Assembly (NCBI RefSeq): GCF_001522545.3
Contig: NC_031770.1
Location: forward strand, 23,995,588 to 24,059,587
DNA: 64,000 nt
DNA from: Parus major
Taxonomy: Eukaryota; Chordata; Aves; Passeriformes; Paridae
Direction: 5' to 3'
Shown: piece after piece, positions 35,901 through 49,013 of the stretch
Numbering within the stretch: position 1 is the first letter of the stretch
Layout of the letters: each line of letters starts with the position of its first letter
Translations under genes and position numbers: made by a program
Notes under the pieces: model-generated
What the model was told of the DNA's origin: nothing
Databases searched by the model: none
The model's input: the letters and a program-made list of their open reading frames with translations, nothing else

Positions 35901-38900
35901 ATTACATTTAGTCTTTAACTTGTCCATACCTTCAGGAATCTGATCTTCCTGGATAAGTGGCATACTTGTTAACTTGGAATAAGTTACAATTTTGGTTTTT
36001 ACAAAATTTGTGGAGACTGCCTATTGGAAACATCCTAAAATATCTAAAAATCTATATAAATGATTCAGAGCATTCCTTGCCTTACTTCTCAGGATTGTCA
36101 GGTATGAAGGTGAAGCTGATTTAAGGATGTTTTAATTGTGAGTCTGTCACTTGTTCTCATTAATTTTCTTAATTGATGCTCTCAAAAATGGAACTCTTCT
36201 AGAAGGACATTGAAAACAGTTATTGAAATTCAGTTTTGTTCCTTTTGATTTTTACAAAATGGAAAGAATCTGCTTAGCTTTTTGTGCAGACTGAGTTTAT
36301 TCTGTTTAGTCACAGTGTGTGGCTTGTTTTTGCTATGAATTTATCAGTATTTCTAGATTATACTACCATGTCATGTTATTGACTACTCCTTGCTGAGATT
36401 TTGCTTGAGTTAAAGTACATTTTAATCTCCTCTCTAGTTCTGATTTGTCCTTCATTCTTTCATTGAAGTTAATTTCTCATGAAATTGTTTATTTTCATTC
36501 ACAGTTCAAGACACTGCCCTTTCCAGACAAAAGGAGTATGTTTATGGCTTCTGCAGTTCATCATCTACAATCAAACAAGAAATTATATACCATTCTTGGC
36601 AAAAATAAGCCAATATACAGTGACATAGTTCTTTCTCAATTAAAAAGTTACAACTTTGTGTTTTCTTGAGAAAATACATTTCTGAAATCACAGCATATGT
36701 AACATTTATTGTTTTTCTTGGACAGTAAGTTATAAAGAAGTAGCTTATGAATCAGTAGCTAGAAGTTTTACTTCCTGGTTTTTATTAAATCTTATGCTAT
36801 TTGCTCCTGATTTAGGGCCCAGGAAAAGCAATTATAACTTGCATGCACCAACTTGCTGAGTTACTGAGCCAGTTTATCTTTGCTCGTCTAAACAAAGGAC
36901 TGTAAAGCATAAAAAAGTGATTTAAAGAATTTTTGCATTGAGATGTCACTTTGAACTCTTATAACCACAGAAAATTGTACCATATCTCAAATTTAAAACA
37001 AAGTAAACCAAAAAACCTCACCACAATTTTCTTTTCCTGTGAAATTTTCTGTCATAAGAAGATATGTTCAGAAAGGTCTAATTTTGATATGACATTTTCT
37101 CTAAGAGTGTTCTGCAAAAACACTTAAGAAGTTTCCTGAAACTGGCACAAGGTTTTGTTTTAGCTGCCTAAGTTAGATTACAGCAAGTCAAACACTCTGG
37201 ATGTTTCAGAAAAATATGCTGATGGGTGAACCTATCAAGAAAGGATTTACCTAAATGCTGTTCTCTCAAGATGATAGTAGTAAATGACTCCTTTGTAGGA
37301 TGGCTATTTCAAAAGCCAAAAGTTGTTACACTACATATATAATGATAATGAACTGTTAGAAAACTTCCTGCTCACTAGGAACTTTGAATAAACAGTTAAA
37401 TCCTAAGTTAGCTCTTCATGTCAGGTTACCTGTTCTGCTCAGGAAGAGTACAGGAAGTGTTTCTGGTTTGTTTGTAATTCTTTCTGTAACGTTATAATTT
37501 TAGAACCATTTCCCTCCTGTTCTTGAGCTCTATGGGAATGCACGTGAGGTGGAAGGGTGGCTGTGAGTTACCCTATGGATACACCCAAAGATCTGGATCT
37601 GAATTCTGATCCCATCACTTGGTCAAGGCCTACAGACCCTACACAATGGTCAGGCCATTGTGCAACCACTGTCATTTATTTATTGAACATATAGACATAG
37701 GACTAACTCAATGTATAAACATATTCTGTGGAAAAGAAAATACAGTTAAAAAAAATTATGTCTTAAAGAGTCCAAGGACAGAATGGGGGAGCATTCAAGA
37801 AGTGAATATGATTCACTTAGAATGCGGACTAAGTACTAATGATTCTGTTAGATGAATACATTTTTAGAAAATCAACAAGTGACTTGTGAAAGTCTAAAGA
37901 GGAAGCATAGAGAGATCATTCTTCTCTTACTGTTGTTTTTAATTAAGGGCAGAATTTCTTCTAGAAATCTCTCTTTCTTCAAGTATATTTAATAACACTT
38001 GGATGGTTTAGATTCTCTTATTTCCAGTTCTTTCCATTTTATTTGTTTTTGACATATTAGTTTATAAAATACAACGAAAATATGTTTATGCCTTTATTTC
38101 AATTCCAGTTCTATTGTCATACTTTCTGTTTCAGGGAGAAACATCTTCTGTTTTAGAATTGTGAAGAGTAGAATAAAGAGTGCCCATGTTGCTTCAATGT
38201 CTCTTTCCATTTTAGGGACAAGTGCTAAAAGCAGAACATATTATGAGAGGCAGATAAGAAACACAATTTTCTTCCACTGAGGAGGGATTTTCAAATTTAA
38301 CCTCTAGACCCAGTGTGAGCGAGTGCAAATCTCTACTACTTGAACATATTGAGACCAGGTGTGAGTCTGAGCCTTCCTCTCTTGTGGGTCATGCAAGTTT
38401 CTATTCACTGTTTGAACTTGCACAGTGGTTGTCATCAAACTATTACTCCTCATTATTTAAGAGTACAGTCATTAAAAGGACTGAAAAATGTCAGATTTGT
38501 AGCTTGCCAGGCAATACAGCTGAGTGGTAGCACTGTTGTCATTTAGCACCAGTGAAATTTATGTGGTTGTTCTTGGAGATAACAATAAATAGCAACCTCT
38601 TTGTAGTGCCATGTGCTCTACATGATGTGGAGACTCTGGTTTCCTCTTTAAAGACAGCAGTACAGCCTTCAGGTACCTCAGAAGGCACTGTGTTAGGCAT
38701 GGGATGGGTTTTGGAGATATTAGTACGATAAAAACAAAGTCATTGATGTCACAGACATATTTTTTCAATGCAGTGAAATAGTGAGCCTCTCTGACCAAAT
38801 ATTTTTCCCTGGAACATTACAGAAGTATTTTATTAAAACACTAAGGGGGGAAACTTTTGAATAATATATTTTCATGCTGTGCTAGAGGAAAGCTCCAAAA

Positions 38901-39284
38901 CTTTCCTTTTCCATTCCCCTTCAGAACCTTGGTCAGGATTTAACATTTGTGGTTTTTCTAGTACTTTCTCTATTAGACTTTCTGTGTAGTAATTTAACAG
39001 CATTACATTAACACAGCCTAGAGCTAAGAGGCATCCTTAACCTTATGCACTATAACAAAACTTAGATATACCAGGAATAGATAAATACATCAATCTCAGT
39101 GTTACATGCCTAATTTCACTGAAATGAGAGCTTTAGAACAAAATAATAATGTAATTTAATTGCAAGGCAGAAATCAACACAGTGCATGCTGCAGTATGTA
39201 AATTAACCATCACAAATTTTTCTCAATATTACCTTCCTTCTTTTGCCTGTAGAGACCCAAAGCTGATAAAAGCAAGGAACACTT
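32974..39284. other. Unique non-coding DNA, no gene recognised
   Basis: No gene, RNA gene or transposon found. Frames are at most about 90 codons and lack domain features. The region 35520-35620 has two CpGs and a tRNA B-box-like word, rejected below. The rest is AT-rich unique sequence. Confidence 0.7.
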
Positions 39285-39330
39285 GAACAATATTTCCTAT
39301 ATTCCTAGAACAATATTTTCTGTATTCCTA
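39285..39330. repeat. 23-bp tandem duplication
   Basis: Two adjacent copies of a 23-bp unit beginning GAACAATATTT and ending TATTCCTA (39285-39307 and 39308-39330) with two differences. It is a local duplication and shows no transposon features. Confidence 0.88.
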
Positions 39331-41348
39331 TACAGGTTAGGCTGTTTCCAAAATTGACCATGTTTTCCCATTTTCCAAAAATACTACTTAAAAATTAGAG
39401 GGATGTGTCTTTCGGAGCAGAAGATAGATTAAAAAAAAAGAAATATACTTTACCCTGAAAGAAAAATCTTATGTCATAAGAACAAATCTTTGGTTGTTTT
39501 AGTATATCTATTATAAATTTTGATATTTTTTGCTAGTGTTTTAAAAATGCGACTTAAAAAATTATTTTTGTTAGTAAAATTCATTAAACTAATGTCATTA
39601 AACTATTGGTTTTTAACAATATTTTCTTGAAGGAAAATCTTTCAATAGCATTTTCCTGCCAAGTTTGTGAGATTGCTTCTTGTTAACCCTCATCAAATAT
39701 TATGAAGCAACTTTGTTTGTGAAGAGGAGTTTGCTATTGCTAGTATTCCTCTCTCAGTGTTTTTTTCTGTTTAGAAATTACTGTAGATACATTTTTTTAT
39801 CAAAAGTACAAATCAATCCTATGTTCTTCATCCCAAGTAATTTCATGGACTTATATTTAATTTATATTTTAAAATAACCACCAAAATGGCTCACAACTTC
39901 CAAGGTCTGAAAGTACTTATTCCTTTTGAAATTGTTTACAGTTGTATCTCGCACCTATTAAAAAATCATAGTGTTATGGAATGGAAATACCTTCTCAGTT
40001 CAGAGAGTCTGTCAGCTAAAGAGACAACTTTTTAGAGTTTCCCTTTAGATGCTTAACCACCAGTATTTACCTAGGACACCTATTGCTTTCTCCTATCAGT
40101 CACTTGGGAGAGTCAGTACATGGAATGGAACAGGCTGAAACAAGTCAAGGTGCAGATAAGTGCTGTACATATTTTTGAAGGTCAGGTTCAGTGATAAACA
40201 ACACTCACATTCAGTCCACAGAAGAATATCTACTGATCCTGGGAAAGGTTTTGTTGTCTTTTTCTTTTTATCCCTGTTTTGGAAAGCTGCAAATAATTTG
40301 ATATTTTTGGTATAGAGAATGGCAAAATTTTGCTACTTAGACATTAATTTCCTAGGCACAGTATGCTGTAAAATTTCAAGTATTTAAACACTAAGGAAAA
40401 AATCCCCAAACCTAAGCCTCTCTGGTTTTGACTCTTACAGAAAAATAAGCCCACAGGGACTGAACCTGGTATCTGTGAATGTCATGCATTTGATTGCATG
40501 GTTCTCTTTTGTGGCTGTTTTTGAGAATTCAGAATCCTAAAGAAGGAAAGCAAAGGTTGTATGTCAACAACCAATAACTGAATTATCAGGCATAGCAGAG
40601 AGCACCAGGCTTGTCAGATAGATGTGGCCCTTACTTCAGAGTCTCTCATCATCATAAAACCTGTTTCAAAATTCCTATTCCTTTTGAAAGGGCATTAATT
40701 TTGTGTTATCTTCTGTGTTAATTATTTTCTCTTTCAAGTATGCTGAGACACAAAGCTTCCAAATGAAACAAGAACTGTGGGAAGTAGGTAATTTCCAGAT
40801 AATAGCTGCATCTCATTTGTATAAGAAATAAAATATTGTGAAGAGATTGACAAAATATGTCACATATCAGAGACTGAAGTGCTTGAAGGTTATGTCCTCC
40901 ATATTCATCCTTGTATTTTGAAATAGCTAACTTTATCTCTGTCTAATAGTAATTTATTCTGATACTGCATTCAGATTTTGTGGAGCAGACATGTTTCCCA
41001 GCAATGTGTATGTGTTCAAAAGATTCATTAGTTGTTTCAGAATCTGGGGATAAAAATATGGGTTTTGATCTCAGCTGTAACAGCACAGCACGTTCTGTTT
41101 TATCAGCACCTCCCAGTATCAAGCTCTTTAATGATATCTTTGTGTCTTGGCATAACTTCTCACCAAATGTGAGTATACAGTGGTACAATGAATATCACTG
41201 CTGTCAGTCAGTGTGCTGTGACCACAGGTATTAAATATTGGCCAGTTCAACATTTCAGCTTTGAAACCATTTGATTTCTAATGCCTCAGGTAAGAGGTAG
41301 TTTCAGTAACACTCAGGGTGAGAGCTCCCTGCTATTCCATAGTCAGAT
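39331..41348. other. Unique non-coding DNA, no gene recognised
   Basis: AT-rich sequence with frames under 90 codons and no recognisable feature. Confidence 0.7.
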
Positions 41349-41379
41349 ATTATTGATCATATTTCATATGATCAATAAT
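41349..41379. repeat. Perfect inverted repeat, 14-bp arms, 3-nt loop
   Basis: The left arm ATTATTGATCATAT (41349-41362) and right arm ATATGATCAATAAT (41366-41379) are exact reverse complements separated by TTC. Downstream, GATCATATTTC from within this structure recurs at 41395-41405. The arms are AT-rich, so a cruciform or RNA hairpin would be only moderately stable. It lacks the stem length and flanking structure of a microRNA precursor. Confidence 0.9.
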
Positions 41380-41405
41380 TTCATCATATCATAAGATCAT
41401 ATTTC

Positions 41406-42029
41406 TCTTGTCTGTTGGTCCAGAACAGGCCATATGGAAAAGAAAAAGCAAAAAAACCAAGAGATAAAAAATTAATCCAAATTCATAGTCTAGTTTATTT
41501 CCTTTCAGAAGGCTACATTTTACCATTTTTTGTATGTTCTAGCCTGTAATTGAATTTATTACCTATAGTCAAAACAATTTAATTGTGCTTGAATAAACTG
41601 AGGAAGAGCCATTCTTATGTTCTCCTTCTTGGATTTTGAAAATTATGGCAATATTTTTCTAATAAAATTTTAACTCGTTCTAAAATTGTACCATAAACAA
41701 AGAATATTTAATTATTTCCTTAGATCTTCACCTTTTAGAAAAAAAAAAAAACTTTAAAAAAAGTTAAGATTTTTAAAATTTGAAATGGCTGTAGCTCCTA
41801 GATGGTAACTAACATTTACATTCTCTCTCATGCAGTACTAGCCTCATTTGGTGGGTGTTCTAGTATAAGTGATGCAGATCAAATGGCCTTCTGGATTTTA
41901 TTTGCTTTAATAACAATTTATACCTACTGTCATTGGAGGAATTAAAAAAAGTCCTGGTGATCTATTTGCTGAAGTGTTAATAACACTAAAGTCTTTAAAA
42001 TGTTTCTGTATATTTGGAATTCACATGTA
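41406..42029. other. AT-rich non-coding DNA, nothing recognised
   Basis: A-rich and T-rich unique sequence, including a 12-A-like run near 41740-41751, without frames or repeats worth calling. Confidence 0.7.
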
Positions 42030-42420
42030 GAACTCCGAGGTGCATTCGCTTAGAGCCATTCATGCTTCTCTGCAGCATGCGTGCACCAATTGCTTGGGAC
42101 AAACTTTTGCTTGTTTTGAAGCTGCCTCTGTTCCCAAGTAAATATTTATACTGGCAGTCACCCCATTTGTTTACCAGCCATTCACAGATTTAACTGCATT
42201 TGAAGAATTAATTGCCTTACATAAAGATGCTGTTTATTCTTTGACAGCAGGTTTTTGCATTGCCCCTCTAGATGGCATTTCTAAAAACAATTCCAGATGG
42301 AAACATGCAAGATATTTCTGTGTTCCCCAACAGCTTTAAAAATAGATGTCTCTGCATGTTTCACACTGATCTCTATGTGCACCTCTGAGCTGACCTGAGC
42401 TATAAACACTTTATAAATAA
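42030..42420. promoter_or_regulatory. Candidate conserved non-coding element
   Basis: About 390 bp of non-repetitive text with three CpGs near its start (about 42033, 42048, 42079). It contains a forkhead-like GTAAATATTTA (about 42139) and a GAATTAATTG homeodomain-type word (about 42205). It has the even, low-redundancy look of constrained vertebrate non-coding DNA. That impression, and the motif matches, are weak evidence without an alignment. Confidence 0.2.
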
Positions 42421-42964
42421 AGTATGCTGAAACAGTAGATACACATTTTTTCCCATTTCATACCAGTTTGTTTTCCTTTTTTTTTTTTCCTCAGCTACAT
42501 TAAAAGAAAATTATGCTTATGTAGAATTAGGGGATTTTTAGATAAGAATACTCTGCACGGTTTCCTAGTGTTTTGGTTTTGTTCATGTTTTACCAGAAAG
42601 TTGTAATTAGAAGATGTTCATTAATCAGTCTTCAGCTGAAAAACTGCAAATCTCATTTTAATGTACCTGAAGATTTGTCTCTGTGCTATAAGTTAAATCA
42701 TCTTATGTACAGAAGCATGATTTGTTTGCTGAGGCTGGAACATGGAAATGAAAGCTTTCCTATAGTGTGGAACAACAGAGAACCACTGCAGCTATAGCTG
42801 TAGCCTGCAGGCTACAGGGAATGAGGAATCCCCATGTACTCTGTACTACAAAATACAAGACATAGGAAGTCAGCCCTCTGCAGCTTATCTCATGATTAGG
42901 TTGAGCAAAATCATTTTGACACATTTCCCACCTAGATTTTAAACAGGCTGTAAAATCTCTGGCA
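42421..42964. other. Unique non-coding DNA, nothing recognised
   Basis: Contains a T-rich run near 42478-42490 and two chance-length frames (74 codons each, opposite strands). No recognisable feature. Confidence 0.65.
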
Positions 42965-43620
42965 TTCCCAACCAAAGCGATCATCTGTTATAACATCATC
43001 GCTTGTTAATGATTTCCTTAAATTTCCTGTTAAAAATAAGGCAATCTGGGAGTCAGCATTGGCATCCATGCTCAGAGCTTGTGCCCATAAGGAATTCTTT
43101 AAGACGGATATCCTACTGAGGTAAAACTATCAGCCCTGAAGTTTTTGTTCTTTGAATGCTAGATAAACTTTAATGTTTTTCCTACATAGTTACACTCAAC
43201 AGCAGTGACTGTTATTCATCAAAATGTTTCATGTCTCTTAAATACACTAGTAGTGTTCTAGAGAGCTTTTAATGGACAGTGTCATAAACTGTGGAATATT
43301 TTTTCAGTGAAAGATAACACTCCAAATTACAATGTTGCCCAATAAGGCTGAAAGGTGCTGGCAGAGTTCAACTTCTCTGATGGAGTAAAGGAAAACGGAA
43401 AGGGCGTACGTTCTAACGTGAACCGAAATCCTCCTTCTTTAGCAGCCATGTAGTTAGAGATGTGTGAATGCTTCTCAACCGAGACAAGATGAGAAAAACA
43501 GTTAAAACACGTAGTGTGGTCTTCAGACAACTTTCAATTCTGACATTTTATGAAGTGATGTAAAATATAGACTGCATCTTCCAACGAAGCTGAGTGAAAG
43601 TGAAGCATGCTTGAATTGCT
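42965..43620. promoter_or_regulatory. CpG-retaining cluster, candidate regulatory element
   Basis: About eleven CpGs in 650 bp, against a background near one per few hundred bases. Five fall within about 30 bp at 43395-43424 (ACGG, GCGTACG, AACGTG, ACCG), and others lie near 42978, 42999, 43104, 43478, 43509 and 43584. GTACGTTCTAACGTG holds two ACGT cores. Sequence complexity is high and no transposon is recognisable. CpGs persist where the DNA is unmethylated in the germline or under selection, so this may be an enhancer, a distal promoter or an insulator. A young insertion that has not yet lost its CpGs is the main alternative. A 67-codon minus-strand frame (43530-43327, opening on TTG) is not convincing. 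Confidence 0.3.
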
Positions 43621-43701
43621 TTTATAATATTGCAATCATAAAACTCTTTTCTTTTGACTTATTTAAGGCTAAAGAACACTTAGCAGTCAAGCTGAGGAAA
43701 T

Positions 43702-43719
43702 GGGAGGTGGGGGGGTGGG
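43702..43719 (+). other. G-quadruplex-type motif
   Basis: GGGAGGTGGGGGGGTGGG fits the pattern of four runs of three G with short loops if the seven-G run is split in two. It lies about 80 bp after the CpG-retaining cluster. Confidence 0.6.
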
Positions 43720-46083
43720 AACGACTCATTCTCCCAGTAAAGCTTTTCAGGGCCAGGGATCTCTTGCTGCAGCAAAAGGCAGGGACAAGCTGTCTCCATT
43801 TGACTGTTACTTGTAAAGTCTGCTGGGAGTAGGAGGGATCAGGGATCTACATGTCAGATCTACTCCATTTTGCTTTATAAAATAACAAGTGGGGAAAGGA
43901 ATTATCTTAAGTATTGTTGAATATTTTTATGATATTTGCCTACTTGGGTGTCTTTGGATTCACTGGGGAGGAAGAAACCTTCTTGGGAAACATACGGTGT
44001 CAGCATTCAGTTGTGGATCATTCTGTTACTCTGCTGTGAGAGCTGCATTGTTCTAAATAAAGAGCCAGGTAGCTTTTGAGACTGTGAGTTTTTAATCCTG
44101 ATAACTTTCTAAAGTTTGCTAAGCAATTTAATTATATTCTCTACATCTTTTCCTAAAATGAAATATGTATTGAAATTACTGAATAAATTAGAATGGATGT
44201 TCTAGGTTTTGATTTTTCTTTTGTTTTTGCTTGGCTTTGGAGTGAGATGTCCAGAAAGAGCTCCTGCTGTCCTACTTACAAAATTTAGTGAAAGTTTGAT
44301 ATTTTGGTACTGATCATTTTTCACTTTTCTAAATATTCTTATTTGCAAATGAAAAATTCTGGCATTACAGAGAGAGTATAATTTTGTCTACAGAAGTCTG
44401 ATTTTTTATTTTTTTTGGTCAGAACGCTGTCTTAATTTTGAATATGAAGCGCATTTCAGAAAACTAGGAAGTTTTCACAGCCCCAGACATCGCAAAGATT
44501 TAAGAGGTGATGTTAATTTTGTAAACATCCACTGCTTTATGTATACCTTGTCTTGCCCCATGCCCTGCCATAAAAGAAAGATACATGCAGTGTTACTTCC
44601 AAAGGAAGAAATATTTTTCCCTTATCTTCCCAAGCCTGTAAAAGTACCCACTGAGATATTTTAAAGAAGGTTTTAGTCTGCACCACTGCAGACTTGAAAT
44701 GCAGTTAACAAATGGCATGCAATCTTTTCCAGGGGAGCTGGCTGTACGTGCTCTATCATTTGAGCCTCATGCAAGTGGATCACTTTCATGGACTAGCTCC
44801 ATGAATACACTCAGATCATGGGCATAAATAACTAAAGGTGTAAAAGAAAGACACAAAATCACACCTGGTGTTTTTTCACAACAAATATTAGAGATTAGGA
44901 GGTAGAATAAAAGCATCATGTACAGGCTTCCCTTGCATCCTCAGTATATGTTGAAAAAGCTGGAGGAGATGTAATTTTTTTTCATTTTTCCATACTCAAA
45001 GCAGAAGATGGGGAGGGTGATAAATTCCATTAGTCCATTGCCATAACTGCTAATGACGGTGATTTAAGAAAGGGTATTAATTAGATATTCACTCTAAGGC
45101 ATAAAGAACAGAGGTCAGTGAGTAGCACCCATTGAATGAACCTTTTGAGTAAGTTACTACTTAGTAAGCTTCATTTAAGGATTTCAGTGCTGCTCAATGG
45201 GAGTGATCCCACAGCCTGAGCAATACCCTGCCAGGAATGACAGAATGGAGTTTGGGATAACTAAAAAACAAACAAATTAAAAAAATAAAAATAAAAAAAT
45301 ACAGAAAGAACAAACCTAAAGGAAATCTAAAATAATGGTATGAACAGGATCTTTAATAGGCAAGGACCTTTATTCCCAGAAGGCTTTAACAGCTAATTTG
45401 GGCTACCTATCATTTTGTCATAAAACAGTCAGAAAAACCTTTTGTGCTTTCTCATCAATACAACTTGAAATTTTAGCTATCCTTTGTGCTCTTGGCTGTT
45501 TATCAGCATTGTGAAAGTACCACTCACATCCTCCTCCTCCCTCTTCTCATCCAGCATTCCTGATATGCTCTTTATAGCCCAAATGCCTCAACTGAATCCC
45601 AGGCAATCTGAAACCAGCTGAAAAAGTACATTCATTGCAGGGGGATTTGGATCAGGCACAGCAACAAGAACATTGCAAATTAGGAATGATGTGGAAAAGT
45701 GGGTGTCACGGCAGAAATATGTGAGTGGGCGCTTGTGTAAAACCTGTACACAATATGCTTGTGCTGTTTTTCCAACTGTTATTTCTTTTTTGGCTGTTTA
45801 TTTGAAAAGAATGTACTTAAAAGTTTTAATATTGATTTGATGCAGATTTTCATAGAAAAGTAAACAGGGAAAATCTGTATAAAGATGTTTTTCCCTTATT
45901 CTGCAAAAGCAGAGAATTTGAAGGTGAGGAACAATTTGGCTGAAGTATTCTTGAGAGACCCACAGAAATATCTTACTTTAGAGAGAACAGCTAAAGTGCA
46001 GCACTGACCTTGTATCATTTGAAGGATGTATGCTGAACTGTTCAGTGCATGTTGGTGAGTGATTATTTACACAATAAACAACA

Positions 46084-46128
46084 TTTGACCAAACAAATCT
46101 TTCTTCTTTCCTTTGACCAAACACATCT
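46084..46128. repeat. Imperfect direct repeat, 28-bp period
   Basis: TTTGACCAAACAAATCT at 46084-46100 recurs with one change at 46112-46128, separated by a pyrimidine-rich spacer. Confidence 0.8.
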
Positions 46129-48489
46129 CTCCTCATGTCACCAATACTCTTTAGCTGCACTTTTCCAGGTTCATCATAAAATCCCCCCCTCCCCATGCCT
46201 CCTTTTTTCTCTTTTTTTCTGCAAGGTCTTCCAAATGCTTCAGTGTGTGCTGACAGCACCAGGCATTCATTACTGGGAGATGTCACTGTCAAGACAATGA
46301 AACAATGCAGGGCAGGATGGCATTGTCACTGTCTTCTTCAGAGTCTGCCTTCAACATGGGAAAAGCTTTTAAAACAGCTTCTACTGTGGCTTCTCTCATG
46401 TTGTTGTGACCTTTTGTTTTTGTGCAACTGGAACTTCATTAGTTTGTTGCCGCATGCACAGTTTTCAGCTGCTGCTTTGAAGACATGGTAATTATAGTAA
46501 TAATTTCCAACTCATTTACTAGTCATTGACTATTTTCGTGCAAGGCAAAAGTGGGAATAAGATCTTGCCCAAACTACTTCTCATTGAATAGTAATACCTT
46601 AAGTCAAATCTTTATCTGGAAATTTTTTTCTCCAGTAAATTTCACCAGAAGCTGTCATTTTTCCAAGGTCTATGCTTGTAACTGCATAATTCATACACTA
46701 ATACTCTAGATCATTTTGCACATTTGTAGGGGAAGCATTTATCCATCAGAGGAGGAAAAAAAAATCTATGAGATAGAACACTTCATTTACTGAAAGCTAA
46801 ATAAGCTGTTTCTCTGTGCAAGTTTGCAGTTACTGTGCTTTTCCTTTAAGCTTGTGAACAAGCCTTTGGGCTGCACTGCTTATTTGATCATCATAACCAT
46901 CAGTAGCTTCACTGTAGAAACTCCAACAAGAACTCCCTGTTTTGGGGCCTGATTCTGCAAGGAACTGAGTACCACCTGGAAAGTATTTTATGTCCACAGT
47001 TCCTGGCTAAGGCAGTTTGAACCGACCTAGGCCTTTGGCCAGGGTTTATCATGAGAAATACAGGTATCTTTTCAGAAGGAGCCAAAGAGAGTCATGTGTG
47101 GACATAATTGGTAAATGTACAGTGCTGTCCATTTGCACTTGCAAATTTGCAAACTTAAATACAGACTGGCATGTATATTCATTAATTTATGGGCTCTATC
47201 TTGGTACCTGCTTGAGTTTAACCCTTAGGGTTATTAGTTGCTCTGATTGAATGCTGTGTTTTGACTAAGAAGATCTGAGTTCTGGTTCAGTTCTGGTTTT
47301 GTATTACATGAAGCATGTTCTTTGAAGCCTGATTGAAGCCTGCTCAGCTGAGCAATGCACAAAGGAGAAACCCCCTTCTCCTAGCTGATCCATGGGAAAG
47401 TAATCATTTGTCAGGCACCATACCCTTTAGCTATTGTATGGGACTGTGAATGAAAAGTCGATCTCTGCATTTCCTGTAGCCATCCCTTGTGCAAATGATT
47501 GGTGTCTCAAGCTACAGAACAGCTGAGCTTCATCATTAGCTGCTGGTCCACAGTGAGTTACATGAAATGCTGAATGCGGTGGTGTACCAGCTATTGAGTA
47601 ATTTTTCTCATATTTGTTCTCTTTGTTTCCTGCACTTGCTCAAATGGGAACAGATGTGTTCATGGGATGGTAGAAGGTTGTTCATGTGATGGTACTTAAG
47701 CTTTGCTACCAAAGGTGACCACTTTGGGAGCAATTCTAATGGTGGCAAGCCTGTTGGAATCTGGGAGATCTCTCTTTCAGATATGATGATCCAACAGTGC
47801 TTTTGCATCAGGTGCTTGGGTAATTCCAGTTCATGAAAAGTTGTCATGATTAATAGAGCAAGTACTCTGAACACTGGTGGAGGAAGATGAGCCATGGGTT
47901 TGGAGTCTCTCCAGCAGAAGCCCACTGCAGCCATGACTTTGACACTGTGCAGGCCCTGCACTTAGTAGAATACAACATTTATTTAGGCACCCTCTCAAAC
48001 GAAAGGGAAATGCTCAGTGAGGCAGATCATATATTACACATTTCAGTGACAGCTAATTCATCACAGATCTGGTAACTGTAAATGGTACAGCTCTCTTTGG
48101 AAATGAAGGTTATTTTAGTAATTTAAAAAAAATATATATTTTTTACTAATGTATAAATGAATCTCCAGCATTTTAAAGTCTGATTACTGGCCTGAAGGCA
48201 ATTTTTTTTTAATTGAAAGCACAACTCATATTAAATAAAGGAATTTCTAACACTTCCTAGTTCAGCTGTGCCAGAAGCCTTTCAAATACTGTTATCTTTT
48301 TGGAAATTTAGAAGTTTCTACTTTTTCACCACGAGGAGGGGCTACAGAGGGCTTTGTTAACAGTTACTGAAATCCAGGATTGAGTTTAATCTAAAATTTT
48401 AGGAGAGGATTATGACCATTTTTTATTTTTGAGTGGTGGATTTTGTTTGTGAACAGAGGACAAACATAGATGGTGACTGATTCTTCCCC

Positions 48490-49013
48490 TCTACTCAGCC
48501 CTGGTGAGGTCTCACGTGGAGTTCTGGGATCCTCAGTGCAAGGGAGACATGGAGCTCCTGGAGAAGGTCAAGTGGAGGGCTACAGAGATAATTAAGGGAC
48601 TGGAGCATCTCTCTTAAGAGGAAAGTTTGAGGGAGCTGGGCCTCTTTAGCTTCAGGAGGAGGTGACTGAGGGAACTTCGTCAATGTCTATCAGTGTCTGT
48701 AGGGAGGTGTCAGAGGATGGAGCTGGGCTCTGCTCAGTGGTGATGAGTGATAGGACAAGAGGTGATGGGCAAAAACTGGTGCACAGGAAGTTTCACCTGA
48801 ATACAAGGAAGAACTTCTTTACTGTGCCATAACAGAACACTGGGATAGTTTGTGCAGAGGGGTTGGGGAGTCTCCCTCAGTGGAGATACTCAGGAACCAT
48901 CTGGACAAAATCCTGTGTCATGTGCTCTGGGACACCCCTGCTTGAACAAGGGAGGTTGGACAAGGTGACCCACTGTGGTCCCTTCCAACCTGACCCATTC
49001 TGTGATTCTGTGA
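48490..49013 (+). mobile_element. CR1 LINE fragment, 3' end intact, plus strand
   Basis: About 520 bp of the 3' region of a CR1 retrotransposon in the plus orientation. Successive family blocks are readable: GGTGAGGTCTCACGTGGAG, GTTCTGGGATCC, GGGACTGGAGCATCTCTC, GAGGGAGCTGGGCCTCTTTAGC, GATAGGACAAGAGGTGATGGG, AAGAACTTCTTTACTGTG, GGAGTCTCCCTCAGTGGAGA, and the terminal CCTTCCAACCTGACCCATTCTGTGATTCTGTGA. Substitutions and small deletions close all frames, so it is dead. It is followed by eight A, which is not typical of CR1 ends and may belong to the target. It has the truncated 5' end usual for CR1. Confidence 0.95.

Larger units (their letters stand above)
43621..48489. other. Unique non-coding DNA with minor repeats
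   Basis: No gene recognised. It holds a G-rich motif at 43702-43719, an A-rich low-complexity segment near 45263-45300, an imperfect 28-bp-period repeat at 46084-46128 and an 18-bp A/T palindrome at 48127-48144. Frames up to 117 codons (47961-47608, minus) show no domain. Confidence 0.65.

Noticed and set aside
48127..48144. 18-bp A/T palindrome
   Set aside because: Perfectly self-complementary, but made only of A runs, TA steps and T runs, which is expected by chance in AT-rich DNA.
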